The position numbers were made by a program, and so were the translations under genes. Positions 35,830 to 46,800 of a stretch of DNA of 64,000 nucleotides are shown piece after piece. The stretch is from positions 2,009,750 through 2,073,749 of the forward strand of contig VUYV01000044.1 in the NCBI GenBank assembly GCA_008711295.1, read 5' to 3'. The DNA comes from Anarhynchus alexandrinus (taxonomy: Eukaryota; Chordata; Aves; Charadriiformes; Charadriidae). How positions within the stretch are numbered: the first letter of the stretch is position 1; every line of letters starts with the position of its first letter. The notes under the pieces are model-generated. The model had not been told where the DNA came from. It worked only from the letters and a program-made list of their open reading frames with translations, and ran no database searches.

Positions 35830-37850
35830 TCGTGCCAGCTCTTGTCATTTCTTCCTTGTGGTCCATACATTGCATTTCAGTGCTTCACTAAAAACACTTC
35901 TTGCCAGCCGTGTAGCGCTGCAGGGAGCACAATAGACACTGAGAAATACAGAGACTTCAACTTTTGGCTTCCGTTAAATAGTTTGTATTGATTAGTTGCA
36001 ACTTGATTTAGAATCTTTCAAACAGTGAACTATACTGGTTATGGAAAAATAGTTCAGATCGAGTTCGGACCGAGTTCTACTAGAGCCGGCCAGAACACTG
36101 CAGATGGAGTCTTGTATGTCAATATCCCTATAAGCCAAAGAAACAAATCCCCCAGAGTTCCTTCTTAAATCGGGAAAGAGTGACTGTCCAGCAGGGCTTT
36201 CCTGTTGAAATCTTTACAGCTCCCATAGCTTCAACTGCCGGGGCTGTCAAGTTTGTGATGTTTATACCCTTGGGTTGTCCTCAGTTTAGGTAGCTCCAAA
36301 GGAGGAGGTGAAGCCTGGCTTGCAGCAATGACCGCCCAGAAATTGCTCCTGCTGAGTGGATTGTACCTAACTGTCTGTGCAGACCCGTTCCCTGACTATA
36401 CAACTCGGGGTTGATTTCATCAATTTGTTACTTGGGAATTATTTCACACAAGGTACAGACCAAAAATACTGACTGGAAAACACATGCTAGTTCTGCTTTA
36501 ACTTTGATTGTGTTTGTGTAGGAATCAGAAGCGATGTCCTGGCACCTGCTAGCTTGATAACAGCAGAATTCACAGCACTGCTTTCCGTGCTGTGATGAGC
36601 ATCCACAGAACTGCCCGGAGATAAACTGTGCCATAGACTTCCACTTACTCCAGCTGCTGAAGAGCTTTGTGTCTCTGTGCCGCTGACTTCATCAACAAAT
36701 ACAAATGTGTTTACACATGCTGTGGTATGTCTTGCTGATACTTGCTGGTTGATTTTAAAATACGTTCTGTTGAGATGCACATGTGTTCTGTCTATGGCCT
36801 TGGTTCATCTCGTTTGTGTGCAGAAACTCGTGATAAAAAAAGCATTATTACAGACCAGGCTAGTTTGGGCTTCTGAACCCAGTGGTGTGTTACTGCAGAA
36901 GAGCGAAGTGCTCTGCCAGAGCTGCTCTCACCTCGTCAGCAGCTGATCTCGTAGCCACAGCAGATCCCAAGTGTCCATTGTTGGTGATAATGCAATTGGG
37001 CCACCTTGGACCTGTGAAATTCCCTGTGTCTGGCACAGGGAATCAGCCTTAGGACGACAATTAGCACAGAGGGAGAGGGACAGAATAGGAGGAGACAAGC
37101 TTGCAGTTGAGCTATTTTTTTAAATTAATCTGTCTCTGGTCAAAGACTGGCCTTAATAGGTCTGATAAATTGTTGTCAGCATTAGTTGCCTAACACAAAG
37201 GCATCGCTCTATCTGGAATTACAGCAATAAATCCCTCTGGTCTCATTACGCTGGGGGGATGAGATCTTGTAAAGGAACTCATCTATAATCAAGCATTAAT
37301 GGTATTTTCTGGGTCCTCATGTCCCATGGTTGACAAAGGCACAGCAAACTTGCTTCCAGGCCTTTGGCCAGCTATACTGGATGGTCACTGGTAAGACCAG
37401 CGTAAAAAGGATTAAGCTCTCACGCAATACCAAGGCTGTGTTAAGTCATGGAAAAGCAAATGAAGGATGTGCTTGCAGTCCTAAAGCTTTTCTTTGATTT
37501 AAATATACTAAAAATGACAACGGGGCATTTGCCTGCTTTGAGGGTGGGGTTTTGTTTGTTTTTCTAACAGCTCATGTCACGGTTGCATTGGTCCGTGCTT
37601 CATTCTTCAAAAGCAACTCATTTTTGATGGCTAAACTACATTATTCTCCAGGTGATACAAACCAGGACTGTTGAAAGCACCATGAAAACTTCCTTTTCCT
37701 TCCCCACTCCTTCCCCAAAACTCCAGAAAATAGTTAGTGCTTAGTGAAAATAAGCGGTGTCACTACGGGCTTAGGTGTCTCTTTTAGTTCTTCTCACATT
37801 TGCCCTCTCTTTACCTAGTACTCGGACACTGGGCTTCAGAAAAAATAATG
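35830..37850. other. Intergenic, RNF114 to SNAI1
   Basis: No exon supported on either strand. A block at about 37,080-37,310 is AT-rich and evenly complex (for example 'aaattaatctgtctctggtc' and 'ataatcaagcattaatggta') and reads like a conserved non-coding element, which is a guess without alignment. Confidence 0.45.
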
Positions 37851-40108
37851 CAATGGAGCTTCTGGGAGCTGTTTGAGTACCCCCACACAGTGTGGTTCCC
37901 CTCCACAACCGGAGCGCAGGGGGAATAAGCCCACCGCGGTGGCTGCAGCAGCCGGCGCGGCGCGGGCCGACAGCAGAGGGAGGTCTTGCATTCTGGAGAG
38001 AACCGGGCTCCCTCCTGCCGGCCCCGTGCTCGGCCCCGTCCTCCTCCCCCGGGCTCAGGGGCCTGCCGTGGGTTTCGGGGACCTTCTCTAGTCTTGCAGC
38101 GTGGGTGCACACCTCCTCCCCACACCTCACCGCCAGAACTTCCCTTCGTCCCGTCGCAGTCTCAATTGGTGGCAGGAGCTTTGCTCTGCAGCAGGATATT
38201 TGAGATGCTTCATGTAGCCGTGGGGCCAAAGAAGGCAAACCCAAGAATTTGCAGCCGACTCGCGGCTCTGGAGGTAGCTAGCGTGTGCCTGCAATCTCCT
38301 TGGGCCAGTCCATGTGGCGCTGGGACGGCTCTGACCACCCTGGCGCTCTGCTGCTGCCGGAGCCCAGCGCTCCGGTGCAGGGTGAGACAGCTGAGAAACC
38401 ACTGCCATTTCCAGCCCGTGAATCATTGCAGAGCTTCCCCTCCCCTCCGGTCTCCTGCTCTCCGTCCCGTAGCTTGCTGGCTCACGGGCATAGGCAGGTC
38501 AGGTCACTTTCTCCCTTGATCTCGGTTTTTCCCCTAGCACATGCAAGTTTTTTCCACGTGCGGTGGTTGGAACAGATCAGATTATTAACATTTCAGAAAG
38601 AACAGAGGAGCAGGCTTTGCTTCTTGAAAGAAAACCGCGTAGTTGGGTTCCTCGTACAAGTGTCCCCAGCGTAACCACATCCGCGGCAGGTGGAGGAGTG
38701 CGGGGGGGGCACCGGGGGAGGCACCTGCAGCAGCACCCGGGCTGCTGCCCCCTGCACCGCGGGGTGCTGCACCTCTGGACCCCTGCGAGAAACGGGGTGG
38801 ACTCGGCTTCTGTGATTTGCATCCCCCAGGGCCTTTGGAAAGGAGGGACGGATCCAGGTCCAGAACGCGTGGCTGTAGGGGAACAGTTTGCGAGTGCGTC
38901 TCCTCTCCGCAGGATCGCGTGTGGCTGGCAGGACAAGCTTTCCGGGCTGCTCCTGCCCTGAGGAAAGACTGACAGAGAGCTCAGCCCCCCGCGCTGCAGC
39001 CGTGCCGGTGGAAAGCTTTGCTCCCCACTTCTGCATTTCATGCGGGTTGTGGCTAAACAGTAACGTGTGGTCAGCAGGGGCTGGCGGAGCGGTGTGTGAC
39101 GGCTGAGTCACGAGTGGTCCGGCACCACGGGCCCTTTTTCGAGTGGCAGGGCCGGGCGCTGGCCGGGAGCGAGGAGGCATTCCCAGCAGGTCCTGTTCCT
39201 CCTCCTCCCGCAGCCGCCCGCCGCCAGCAGCTGTCTTGGCCCGGAGCTGAGCGCGGCTCCCGCAGCAGGTGGCTGGACCCGTGCCCTGAGCCCTTCCAGC
39301 GGGGAAATCCCCACGTGAGCCGGAGGGATGGGGCGAGCTGGAAGCCTGGGCTGAGCTTTTTAACTGCCAGACCCAGGGGGGGACCGCTCTGGCTCTGCTC
39401 ACCGCTCCCCCAGCACCCGCTAGCAAGGCCTGGGCACCTTCCCGTGGGCATGTGTCCCCTGGGGAGCAGAAAGCCAAAGGGAGCGTGTGCCTCACCGGAG
39501 CTGTTTGACCCACGCTGCCGTGCCCGTGGGGAAGGAGTCAGGGGAAGGCAGGAGGTAAGAAAACCAGAGGGCAGCTTGCTAGGGGAGGCTGCGCTGCCCG
39601 AAACCTGCCCAGCAGGAGAGAAGCATGTCCGGGCAGGTGCTCCTGACCCTGCCCGGGGCACGGAGTCAGCAAGGGCTGTGCCGGATCCATCCCGCTCCTC
39701 CGCAAGTCATTGCCTCTTCTCAGAGGATCAATAACCTGCGGCGAAGCGTGCTCCCCCCGCCGGGCTGGGTCCCAGCAGCGCTTCGGGGCAGCGGGACACG
39801 GCGGGGGCTTGTTCTAATCCGTACCGCGGTCCCCAGCAGTGGGGCAGGAGCACGGAGAGACACGCGTGGGGGGCCCGGGGATGCCGGCACAGTGCCTTCC
39901 TCCAGCCCCGCTGCTGCAGGTCTCCCCGGCTGGGGCACAGAGGTCCCGGGTTTGTCGCACGGCTCCTTGCCCTGCTTCCCTCCGGAGCATCGGCCGGTCC
40001 CCACGGGGAGCGGAGCCCCGTCGGCAATCCCCACGGCTGGGCTCGGCCCCCGGCGCCCGCCCCGCCCGGCCCCGGGCCCATATTAGCGGGCGCGGCGGCG
40101 CGGCGGCC
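37850..40108 (+). promoter_or_regulatory. SNAI1: GC-rich SNAI1 upstream region with Snail-type E-boxes
   Basis: GC-rich, CpG-rich sequence leading into the SNAI1 promoter; the many long frames on both strands reflect its lack of AT-rich stop codons. CAGGTG/CACCTG E-boxes, the sequence bound by Snail itself, occur near 38,687, at 38722-38727, 39266-39271 and 39634-39639. SNAI1 autorepression through such a site is known in mammals, where the site is close to the start. None lies that close here. A TATA-like CATATTA is at 40079-40085. Confidence 0.5.
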
Positions 40109-40140
40109 CCGCAGCGGGCGGCGGCACCGGGGGATGCAAG

Positions 40141-40219
40141 ATGCCGCGCTCCTTCCTGGTGAAGAAGCACTTCTCGGCCAGCAAGAAGCCCAACTACAGC
40201 GAGCTGGAGAGCCAGGCCG
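40141..40219 (+). CDS. SNAI1: SNAI1 exon 1
   Basis: 26 codons plus one base, ending GCCG|GTGCGT. Encodes the SNAG domain and the conserved [11 protein letters not shown] stretch. An out-of-frame ATG lies seven bases upstream of the start. Confidence 0.95.
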
Positions 40220-42827
40220 GTGCGTGGACGGGGCGCGGCGGGATGGGACGGGCCACGCACGTGGGGTGTTCCGCGGGGTGGTGCGGGGCTCCGGTACCGG
40301 GTACGCGATCCCCTTCTGTCTCCGCACGGGAGCGGGTGGGTGATTCGCTTTTTGCAGGGATGCGTGGGTGGGGTTTTATTTTTTTTTCAATTTCATGCAC
40401 TTCGGGCGGGATGGGGTGCGGGATCCCCTGTGTCCCGGGATGGGGAGCCGCCCCCCTGGTACCCCGGGGTGGGCGGAGGAGCCGGGGGCTCCCCCATGGG
40501 GTGGGCACGGGTGCGCGGGGAGATCGCCCTGACGGGGGTGGGCAGGGGCGCGGAGTCCCCTTCACCCCATCCCTCAAAGCAAGGTGGGCAGTGGCGCCGA
40601 GCCCCCGTGGGGGGGGTCTCCTTTGCCGCGGGGTGGGTTGGGGGTCTGGGCCCCCCGGGGGTGGGGCTGGGGTCCCTTTGCCCCTCCGGCTCCGGGGTGG
40701 GGCACAGGGCTCCCAAGGGATGGCCTGGAGTTGGGTCCCATTGCCCGGGGGTGAGCTGGGCAGCCTGCTCCCTGGGCGCAGAGCCCCGCGGGGGGTGGGT
40801 CTGGGCCCCCTCGCTCCCATTCCCGTGGGGAGCATCGGGCCCCTGCTGAGCGCTGCCCCCTCCCACAGTGCTGGCCACCCCGCTGCTGTACGAGACGTGC
40901 CCGCTGCCCGTCATCCCCCCGCCCGAGGTGCTCGGCCCTGGTGCCTACTACCCGCCGCTGGTGTGGGATGCGGGGCTGCTCTCCAGCCTCTTCCCGGGTG
41001 GCCCGGGCAGTGAGGCGACGGGTGCTGCGGCCCCCGCCCTGGACCTGACAGCACTCTCCAGCGAGGAGGATGAAGGCAAGAGCTCGGGGCCCCCCAGCCC
41101 AGCCTCGGCCCCTGCCACCGCCGAGCGCTTCCGCTGCGCCCAGTGTGCCAAGGCTTATTCCACCTTCGCCGGGCTCTCCAAGCACAAGCAATTGCACTGC
41201 GATGCCCAGGCCAGGAAATCCTTCAGCTGCAAGTACTGCGAGAAGGAGTACGTGAGCCTGGGGGCTCTCAAGATGCACATCCGGAGCCACACGCTGCCCT
41301 GCGTCTGCAAGATGTGCGGCAAGGCCTTCTCCCGGCCCTGGCTGCTGCAGGGCCACATCCGGACGCACACCGGTAACGCTGGCTCTCGCCCCTCTCCCTC
41401 CCTCCCTTATCACCTCCTGCTTCCCAGCTCCGCGGCCCCCAGCGAATCGGCAGGCCAGGTGTTATCTGGGAAGATAAGGGCTTCCCAAACCCCCTTGGCA
41501 CATCTCTCTAAAATGTCCTTTAAATATCCTCTTGGCTGCAACCGAGCACAGGGTCAAGGCTCGGTTTGTAAATCTGTGCTGCTGCTGTTAGTGCCGTGCC
41601 CGCCCGTGGGCCAGCCCATCGGCCACGGTGTGACGGCGCACGTTTCAGCCTAATTTCATATACTGGGGCTACGAGACTGCCAGAGCACTCCCTCCCTGTG
41701 CACTGTCATGCCCAGAGCATCCCTCCCTGCCCACACCAAGGGCTCCTGGCCAGGGTCCCCAGCCAGGGCAGCACCCCAGACCTGGCTGCCCATCACCGTG
41801 GCCTCCAACCTGCTGCCCTGCACAGCAGCAATGAGCTTGGCTTAAAGCACACCCGCTGCCGAGATGCAGCGTAGCAAGGCTCAGCGAGGCCCGCAGGCAG
41901 GTGCTGGGGGTGCGGGCCTGTTGGTGCGGGTCCGGGCACCACAGCTGCAGCCCACCCCACCGCCACGGCTGCCCGTACAATGCATCTCCCGAGCATCCTT
42001 TGTGGGGCTGCGGGGATAGTGTAATTGTTACTTGGCACTGATTTCACACCCTCTTAACGTACTAAAGACGATGGCTGAAGGAAGCTGGGAAGACTTAATT
42101 GTGCTTTCCAAATTGAGCATACGCATTTGTTTCCTCCAAAAGAGTCTTTCTGGGAGGAATTCGCCCTGGCCGGGCTTTTCAATGCGAGCCGGGCAGGAGA
42201 AGGGGGAGCGCGGGCTTCGGCGGAGGAAATAGCTATACTCACCCTGGCGCTGGCGCCTTTCAGCCGCTGCCTGCTATGATATAATTAACACATAGTGCTT
42301 GGCTTTCCTGCCTCGCTGCAAATGGTTCGCTTGGCTCCAGGCAGGAGACGAATATCGTGTCTTCGTTTGTATGTGCAACTGCCTTGCTGCTTGCAGATGT
42401 TTCCAGCATTAATTTTCCGTGGTTCATAGGAGAGGTTTTTCTGGGAGTAGGAATTTCCCGAGTCCGCGGCTTTCCCCGAAGTGAATGCTGTACATACCTC
42501 GCCCGGCTTTCCCCCCGAACAATAACAGCCAGCACTTCTTTTCACTGTGCTCTTCACAAACTTTGGCTAATGAATGGCTCCTTCTTTGATATTCCCCATG
42601 TGTTGATGCACTGGTTAATTGGGAGCGTTTCTCTTTGTCCCATAGGTGAAAAGCCCTTTTCCTGTACACACTGCAACCGGGCCTTTGCTGACCGCTCTAA
42701 TCTCCGAGCCCACCTGCAGACCCATTCAGATGTAAAGAAGTACCAATGCAAAACCTGCTCCCGGACTTTCTCCCGTATGTCGCTGCTCCACAAGCACGAG
42801 GAGACGGGCTGCTCCGGCTCTCGCTGA
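40141..42827 (+). CDS. SNAI1: SNAI1, Snail zinc-finger repressor (complete, 3 exons)
   Basis: Snail family transcription factor; binds CAGGTG E-boxes and represses E-cadherin and other epithelial genes, driving epithelial-mesenchymal transition. Exons 40141-40219, 40869-41372 and 42646-42827 join in phase to 254 residues (human 264). Visible: SNAG corepressor motif MPRSFLVKK at 1-9; region with TSS-rich [16 protein letters not shown] at about 89-104 corresponding to the regulatory degron; five zinc fingers at about 116-136, 147-167, 173-193, 201-221 and 229-250, the last a C2HC type ending at Cys250. The second to fifth fingers are near-identical to vertebrate Snail proteins. Assignment to SNAI1 rather than the paralogue SNAI2 rests on the PPLVWD-type central region and on the SPATA2-RNF114 neighbours. 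The start has A at -3. Confidence 0.97.
40220..40868 (+). other. SNAI1: SNAI1 intron 1, G-run rich
   Basis: 649-bp GT-AG intron with a striking excess of GGG/GGGG runs on the coding strand and degenerate repetition of a 'ccccggggtggg'-like phrase. The long frames crossing it on both strands are compositional. Confidence 0.85.
40869..41372 (+). CDS. SNAI1: SNAI1 exon 2
   Basis: Acceptor CCCACAG|TG, donor ACACCG|GTAACG, 504 bp. Holds the proline-rich regulatory half and zinc fingers 1-3 (C116 to H193). Confidence 0.96.
41373..42645 (+). other. SNAI1: SNAI1 intron 2
   Basis: 1,273-bp GT-AG intron with acceptor TCCCATAG. No supported content. Confidence 0.88.
42646..42827 (+). CDS. SNAI1: SNAI1 exon 3 (terminal coding)
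   Basis: Starts with the GT of the split Gly codon in HTGEKPF, holds zinc fingers 4 and 5, and ends GCSGSR then TGA. Confidence 0.96.
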
Positions 42828-43246
42828 GGACTTCGCTCCCCCAGGCCTCTCGCCACGCAAATACCTATATTATAACTAGTTTCTGTAGGACTTAGTTTCC
42901 TCCATCACCACCGCAGTGTGCACCGGGCCGGATGCGGCTACTCCGGCGCTCAAGACCCTCACACTCCTCGCTCAGTGCCTCCTGTGCAATGCGAAGGCCT
43001 CATCCCTCTCCCGTCCCGGCGTCTGAGGGTGCGGGGTTGGACTCCGGCGCAAAGCGAGTGCGTGGAGCTCGGGGGATGCAGCCCTGAGCCCGACCCGCTG
43101 CTGCCGCAGCCCTTCAGCAGGTGCCCCCGCTCGCCGGGGACACTCGGCACCTTGCAGGGTTGGACCTGCACCCTGGCCCCGCCGCCAGTATCAAACATTG
43201 CGACCATGTAGCTTGGGGGGGTTGGTTTTTTCTTTTTTTTTTTTTT

Positions 43247-43247
43247 N
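43247..43247. other. SNAI1: Single N in a T homopolymer
   Basis: One ambiguous base at the right end of a poly-T run in the SNAI1 3' UTR, followed by 'aatatttttttaa'. No duplicated flanks are visible, unlike at 16789, so this looks like unresolved homopolymer length. Confidence 0.9.
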
Positions 43248-43782
43248 AATATTTTTTTAATGAAGGACAAAATGTTAACACCCCCCCACCCCGAGTGTAT
43301 ATACGCCGCCTGTAGAAGGTGTAACTATGCAATAATACAGTATCCCAGTAGTTGTGAAGCAGCTGCTTCTCCCCAGCACAATGACAATTTGCAATGCCTG
43401 CGAGATTAACAGTGTCCATAAAAGGCATGGGTAGCCATTTCAAACACCAACCCTGTTTACAGAGCAGCTATGCACTCAAGCACCTGTTAATATGACTCTT
43501 AACAACTGCTTTTCAAGAGAACTGTGACTAATAGCAGGCACTTGTCAGCCGATACAATGGTGGCCTGTCCCAAGGCTGCCCATCGACAGGTGTGTGCCAA
43601 AAGCCCTATTTATGGGTATTGACAGGTGCCTCCTGAATGCATCTTTCTTTGGACATTGTTTTCATGGAATCATTACAAAGAGGATGTTTACATTTCAAAG
43701 GTACACTGGTATTTATATTTTTGTGCCACAATTTTGTACTGATGAAACTTTTTATATAATTATATACAGTTTATTGATATTC

Positions 43783-43788
43783 AATAAA
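43783..43788 (+). terminator. SNAI1: SNAI1 polyadenylation signal
   Basis: Canonical AATAAA in 'ttcaataaaatggttaat', followed by GT-rich sequence (ttttgtgggtgctt) at the right distance for cleavage. Confidence 0.85.
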
Positions 43789-43809
43789 ATGGTTAATTTA
43801 TAATAGGGT

Positions 43810-46800
43810 TTTGTGGGTGCTTAGGGTGAATATGCAGCAGCGGGTGTGGGTGGGAGCGCTGGGGGGACCAAAGGGGGCTGCACTGGGGGTGGAGGGTGAT
43901 GGACTTGGCTCTCACCCTGCACTCCTGGTGCGTGGCTGCAGGTGAGCGGCGTTCACCGGAGGGGACCTGCAGAGCAGTTGCCTCTCCGGCAGGAACAGGC
44001 AGGCTGAGTCAGTTCCTGGGGAAGGGGCAGATGTGCGGTGATGGGGGTGGGACAGGGCTGCTGGGGGTGCAGTGGGTCTCCCTGGCTCCGTGTGGGAAAG
44101 CCTAAGGGTTTGTCCTGTCCCTTCCAGCCTGCCTGGGTGGGTGTTGGCTTCCCCAGGGGGCTACGGGAGTGCCCGTAGACTGGCCGTGTCCCCAGCGCTG
44201 CCTGGGGAACAGGTCCCTGCTGCAGTGTGGGTGGCTGCCTCTGGCTCTTGGCAGGCCCCAGCGCCTCCCCGGGGAGGGCAAAGGCACCAGGCACCTCAGC
44301 GACCTGATGTGGGTGGTGTGGCAGCAGAGGTGACACATCCTGTTGTCACCGCAGAGCCCTTCAGCGTGTGCAGGTGGGGCTGTCCCCTGTGTGCATGCAG
44401 CTGGGAGGGGACCGGGGGGCAGGTGGCCCGGGATACCCCAGGTACCTGCCTCTAGGATTGTCCTAATGATGCTGTGCCCAAAGCACAAATGTTCCCAATG
44501 CCCCGAGCCACCTGCCTTGCACCTTCCCAGCCACCTCCGAATTTGAGGGGCTTCAGGGACAGTGCAGAGGGTCTTGCTGCTCACCCCCCCCCAGGGTCTG
44601 GGATTTTGTCCTGCTCCCCCTGCATTGCCTCGATGCCATCTCCAGGACATTGCTTTTAACCAGGGAATAAAAGCGCGTGTCCCCCAGCGCTCATCCCCCC
44701 TCCGGCCCGCCGGTGTCCGGCTCCCCGCGCCTCTCCCAGGGGCTGTTACGGAGCAGGAAGATGTGTGCGGCTGTAAAAAGGAGCAGAGCTGCTGCTCGAC
44801 CCTTCTTTAATTAAGAGCTCGCCCCGTATAAACCGACTTTCCCAGCCGAGTTGGACTCATTACTTGATTATTAAGCAGGGCAGGAAGTTTTGGGTTTGCT
44901 CTTGTGTGTGCTTTTTTCTTCCTTTTCCCAACAGGAAGCGGGGGAGGGGCACTAATTACTTTCAGCTTTCCATCCATAAAATCCTGGAGCTGCAAAAGCA
45001 GCTAAATAGTTAAAAAAAGACCAGTTTTGAGAACAGACCACCTGCAGAAGCTGGAAAGGAGGGTGAAGGAGTGGGTGAGTGGGGAGGAGAAGCCCGCTGA
45101 GCCCTGCACTGGCTGTCCGGCCAGCCCGGGTCGGTGATGGCTTTGTGGCTCTGACGTGCAAGAGCCCTCGGTTACTGCTCAGCTTTAAGGCCCTTCGGTG
45201 AGCATCCAACCACACCGCACAGGCTGCGCCTTATCCGCATCCAGGCGTGCCACGGCTGTCACCGATTCGGATGGGAACCCTTTCCCGCATCGTTGGGGCT
45301 GTTGCTTCTTCCCTGTGCTGGCACCCGCCGGGGAACCCTGCCAGCTCCCTCTCAATGGGCTTCCACTAATATCGGTTAGGCAGGCGATGAGAGTTGTGAG
45401 AAAACCCCCTCCTTAGCAATCTTTCCTGCTCTCAGTTGTGTTCCTGGCTTTGTCCAGGGCCTGGCTGGGACGCAAGGCTTTTAGAGAGAAGGTATAAAAT
45501 GGGTGGAGGACAGCCTAGGCTCCGACTGACAAATCCTGCTGGCATTCAAACACAAATGCAGCCTTAAAACACTGGAAAAAAGAAATGCTGCCTGTTCTGA
45601 ATCACAAAAGCACAGCCCATTGGCACTCAGGCTGCTGCTGCATCTGCTGCCTTCCCTGCTCTGCCCAAGCACCCCGCACCCCGGGGACCCACGGCCACTC
45701 AGATGCTGTCCCGCAGCTTGGGGTAGTGCCTCTGACCTCCCCATGTCATGCCCAGGTCTGGACCAGTTGCTGCCCTGTCGTGGGGTGATGGACGTGGCCC
45801 GGATCCCTCCTCTTCTGACCGGCTGCTCATTTTCCTACTGCAAAATTGCTTCTTCTACACCGAGGGCTGTTGGGGTGAGCAGAGGGTTGTGGCCCACAAC
45901 AAGGACACCCGTGTGTCCAGCTCAAACCTACTGCAGGTGTGGGCAATCCTCTCTGTCCTTTCCCTGCCCCCATACACCTTTGGGGCTCCGTGACGGAGAA
46001 TTGCACCCAGGAGCTGGGCCTGAGGATGAGTTGTGATTGCCTGTTCATTTCATTTTTGGAAGGAAACCCCCAGAGCAGCACCCCTGGCAGCAAAGGCAGC
46101 TGGCAGCAGTGCCGCAGCCCCCTGCCCTCGGTCGCCTGCACTTGCCCGGGCAGTGAGTGCTGCGCAGTGAAGCCAGAGGGTTCATGGCAAAACCTCAGCA
46201 GTTTTTTCCCTGTTCCCCACCCCCCTCTTTTAATGCCACAGGAACTAAACACACCGTAAACCCGCTGCCCGCAGCCCGGCTGTTTCATCCAGGTAGCGCA
46301 GGCTGCAGTTTCGGTGGTGGGGGCGGCGGGGAAGGGGCAGCCGGTGATTAACGGGAGGAACCATTTGGTGACCACCTTGTGTGACCATCTGTAACAGATT
46401 AAGGTGTCAGCGCTCGTAAAAGCCGGGATTCAATCAAGCGCCCGGCAGGTAGCGGGGGGCCCCGCTGGCAGGGGCCGTGGTGCCGGGGTGCGGGCTGTGC
46501 CGGCTCCGGGCTGCCGCGCTCCCCGGGCGGCGGCACGGCCACGGCGTCGAGCGTTTGAACTCCGCTGTTTAATTTCCACGGACCTCCACAGGACCTTTAA
46601 ACAAGCACGTACGTCCCCTCGGCTCCTGGAGCCCTTTCAAAGGCTCTGGGGAAACCACAAAGTGCCTTTTCTTCCCAGAGAGGACTAGTTGTTTCCCCCC
46701 TCCCTGTCCCGATGCAGAATTAAGGGTGTTTGGAAACCCACCCTGCCACAGGACCCCCCCAGGGCAGAGAGCTGGGGTAGACCCATGTGGACATACCGGG

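Larger units (their letters stand above)
42828..43805 (+). other. SNAI1: SNAI1 3' untranslated region
   Basis: From the stop to the AATAAA at 43783-43788. The last 100 bases (tttgtactgatgaaac, cagtttattgatattc) look like the end of the mammalian SNAI1 transcript as I remember it. A single N interrupts a T run at 43247. Confidence 0.8.

Noticed and set aside
38593..39513. 306-codon minus-strand frame and many others between 37.8 and 64 kb
   Set aside because: GC-rich sequence has few stop codons; several overlapping frames are open on both strands at once and none shows a domain or splice phase.
40868..41653. SNAI1 frame continuing past the end of exon 2 into intron 2
   Set aside because: The ACACCG|GTAACG donor and the in-phase exon 3 at 42646 restore HTGEKPF, so the continuation is intronic.
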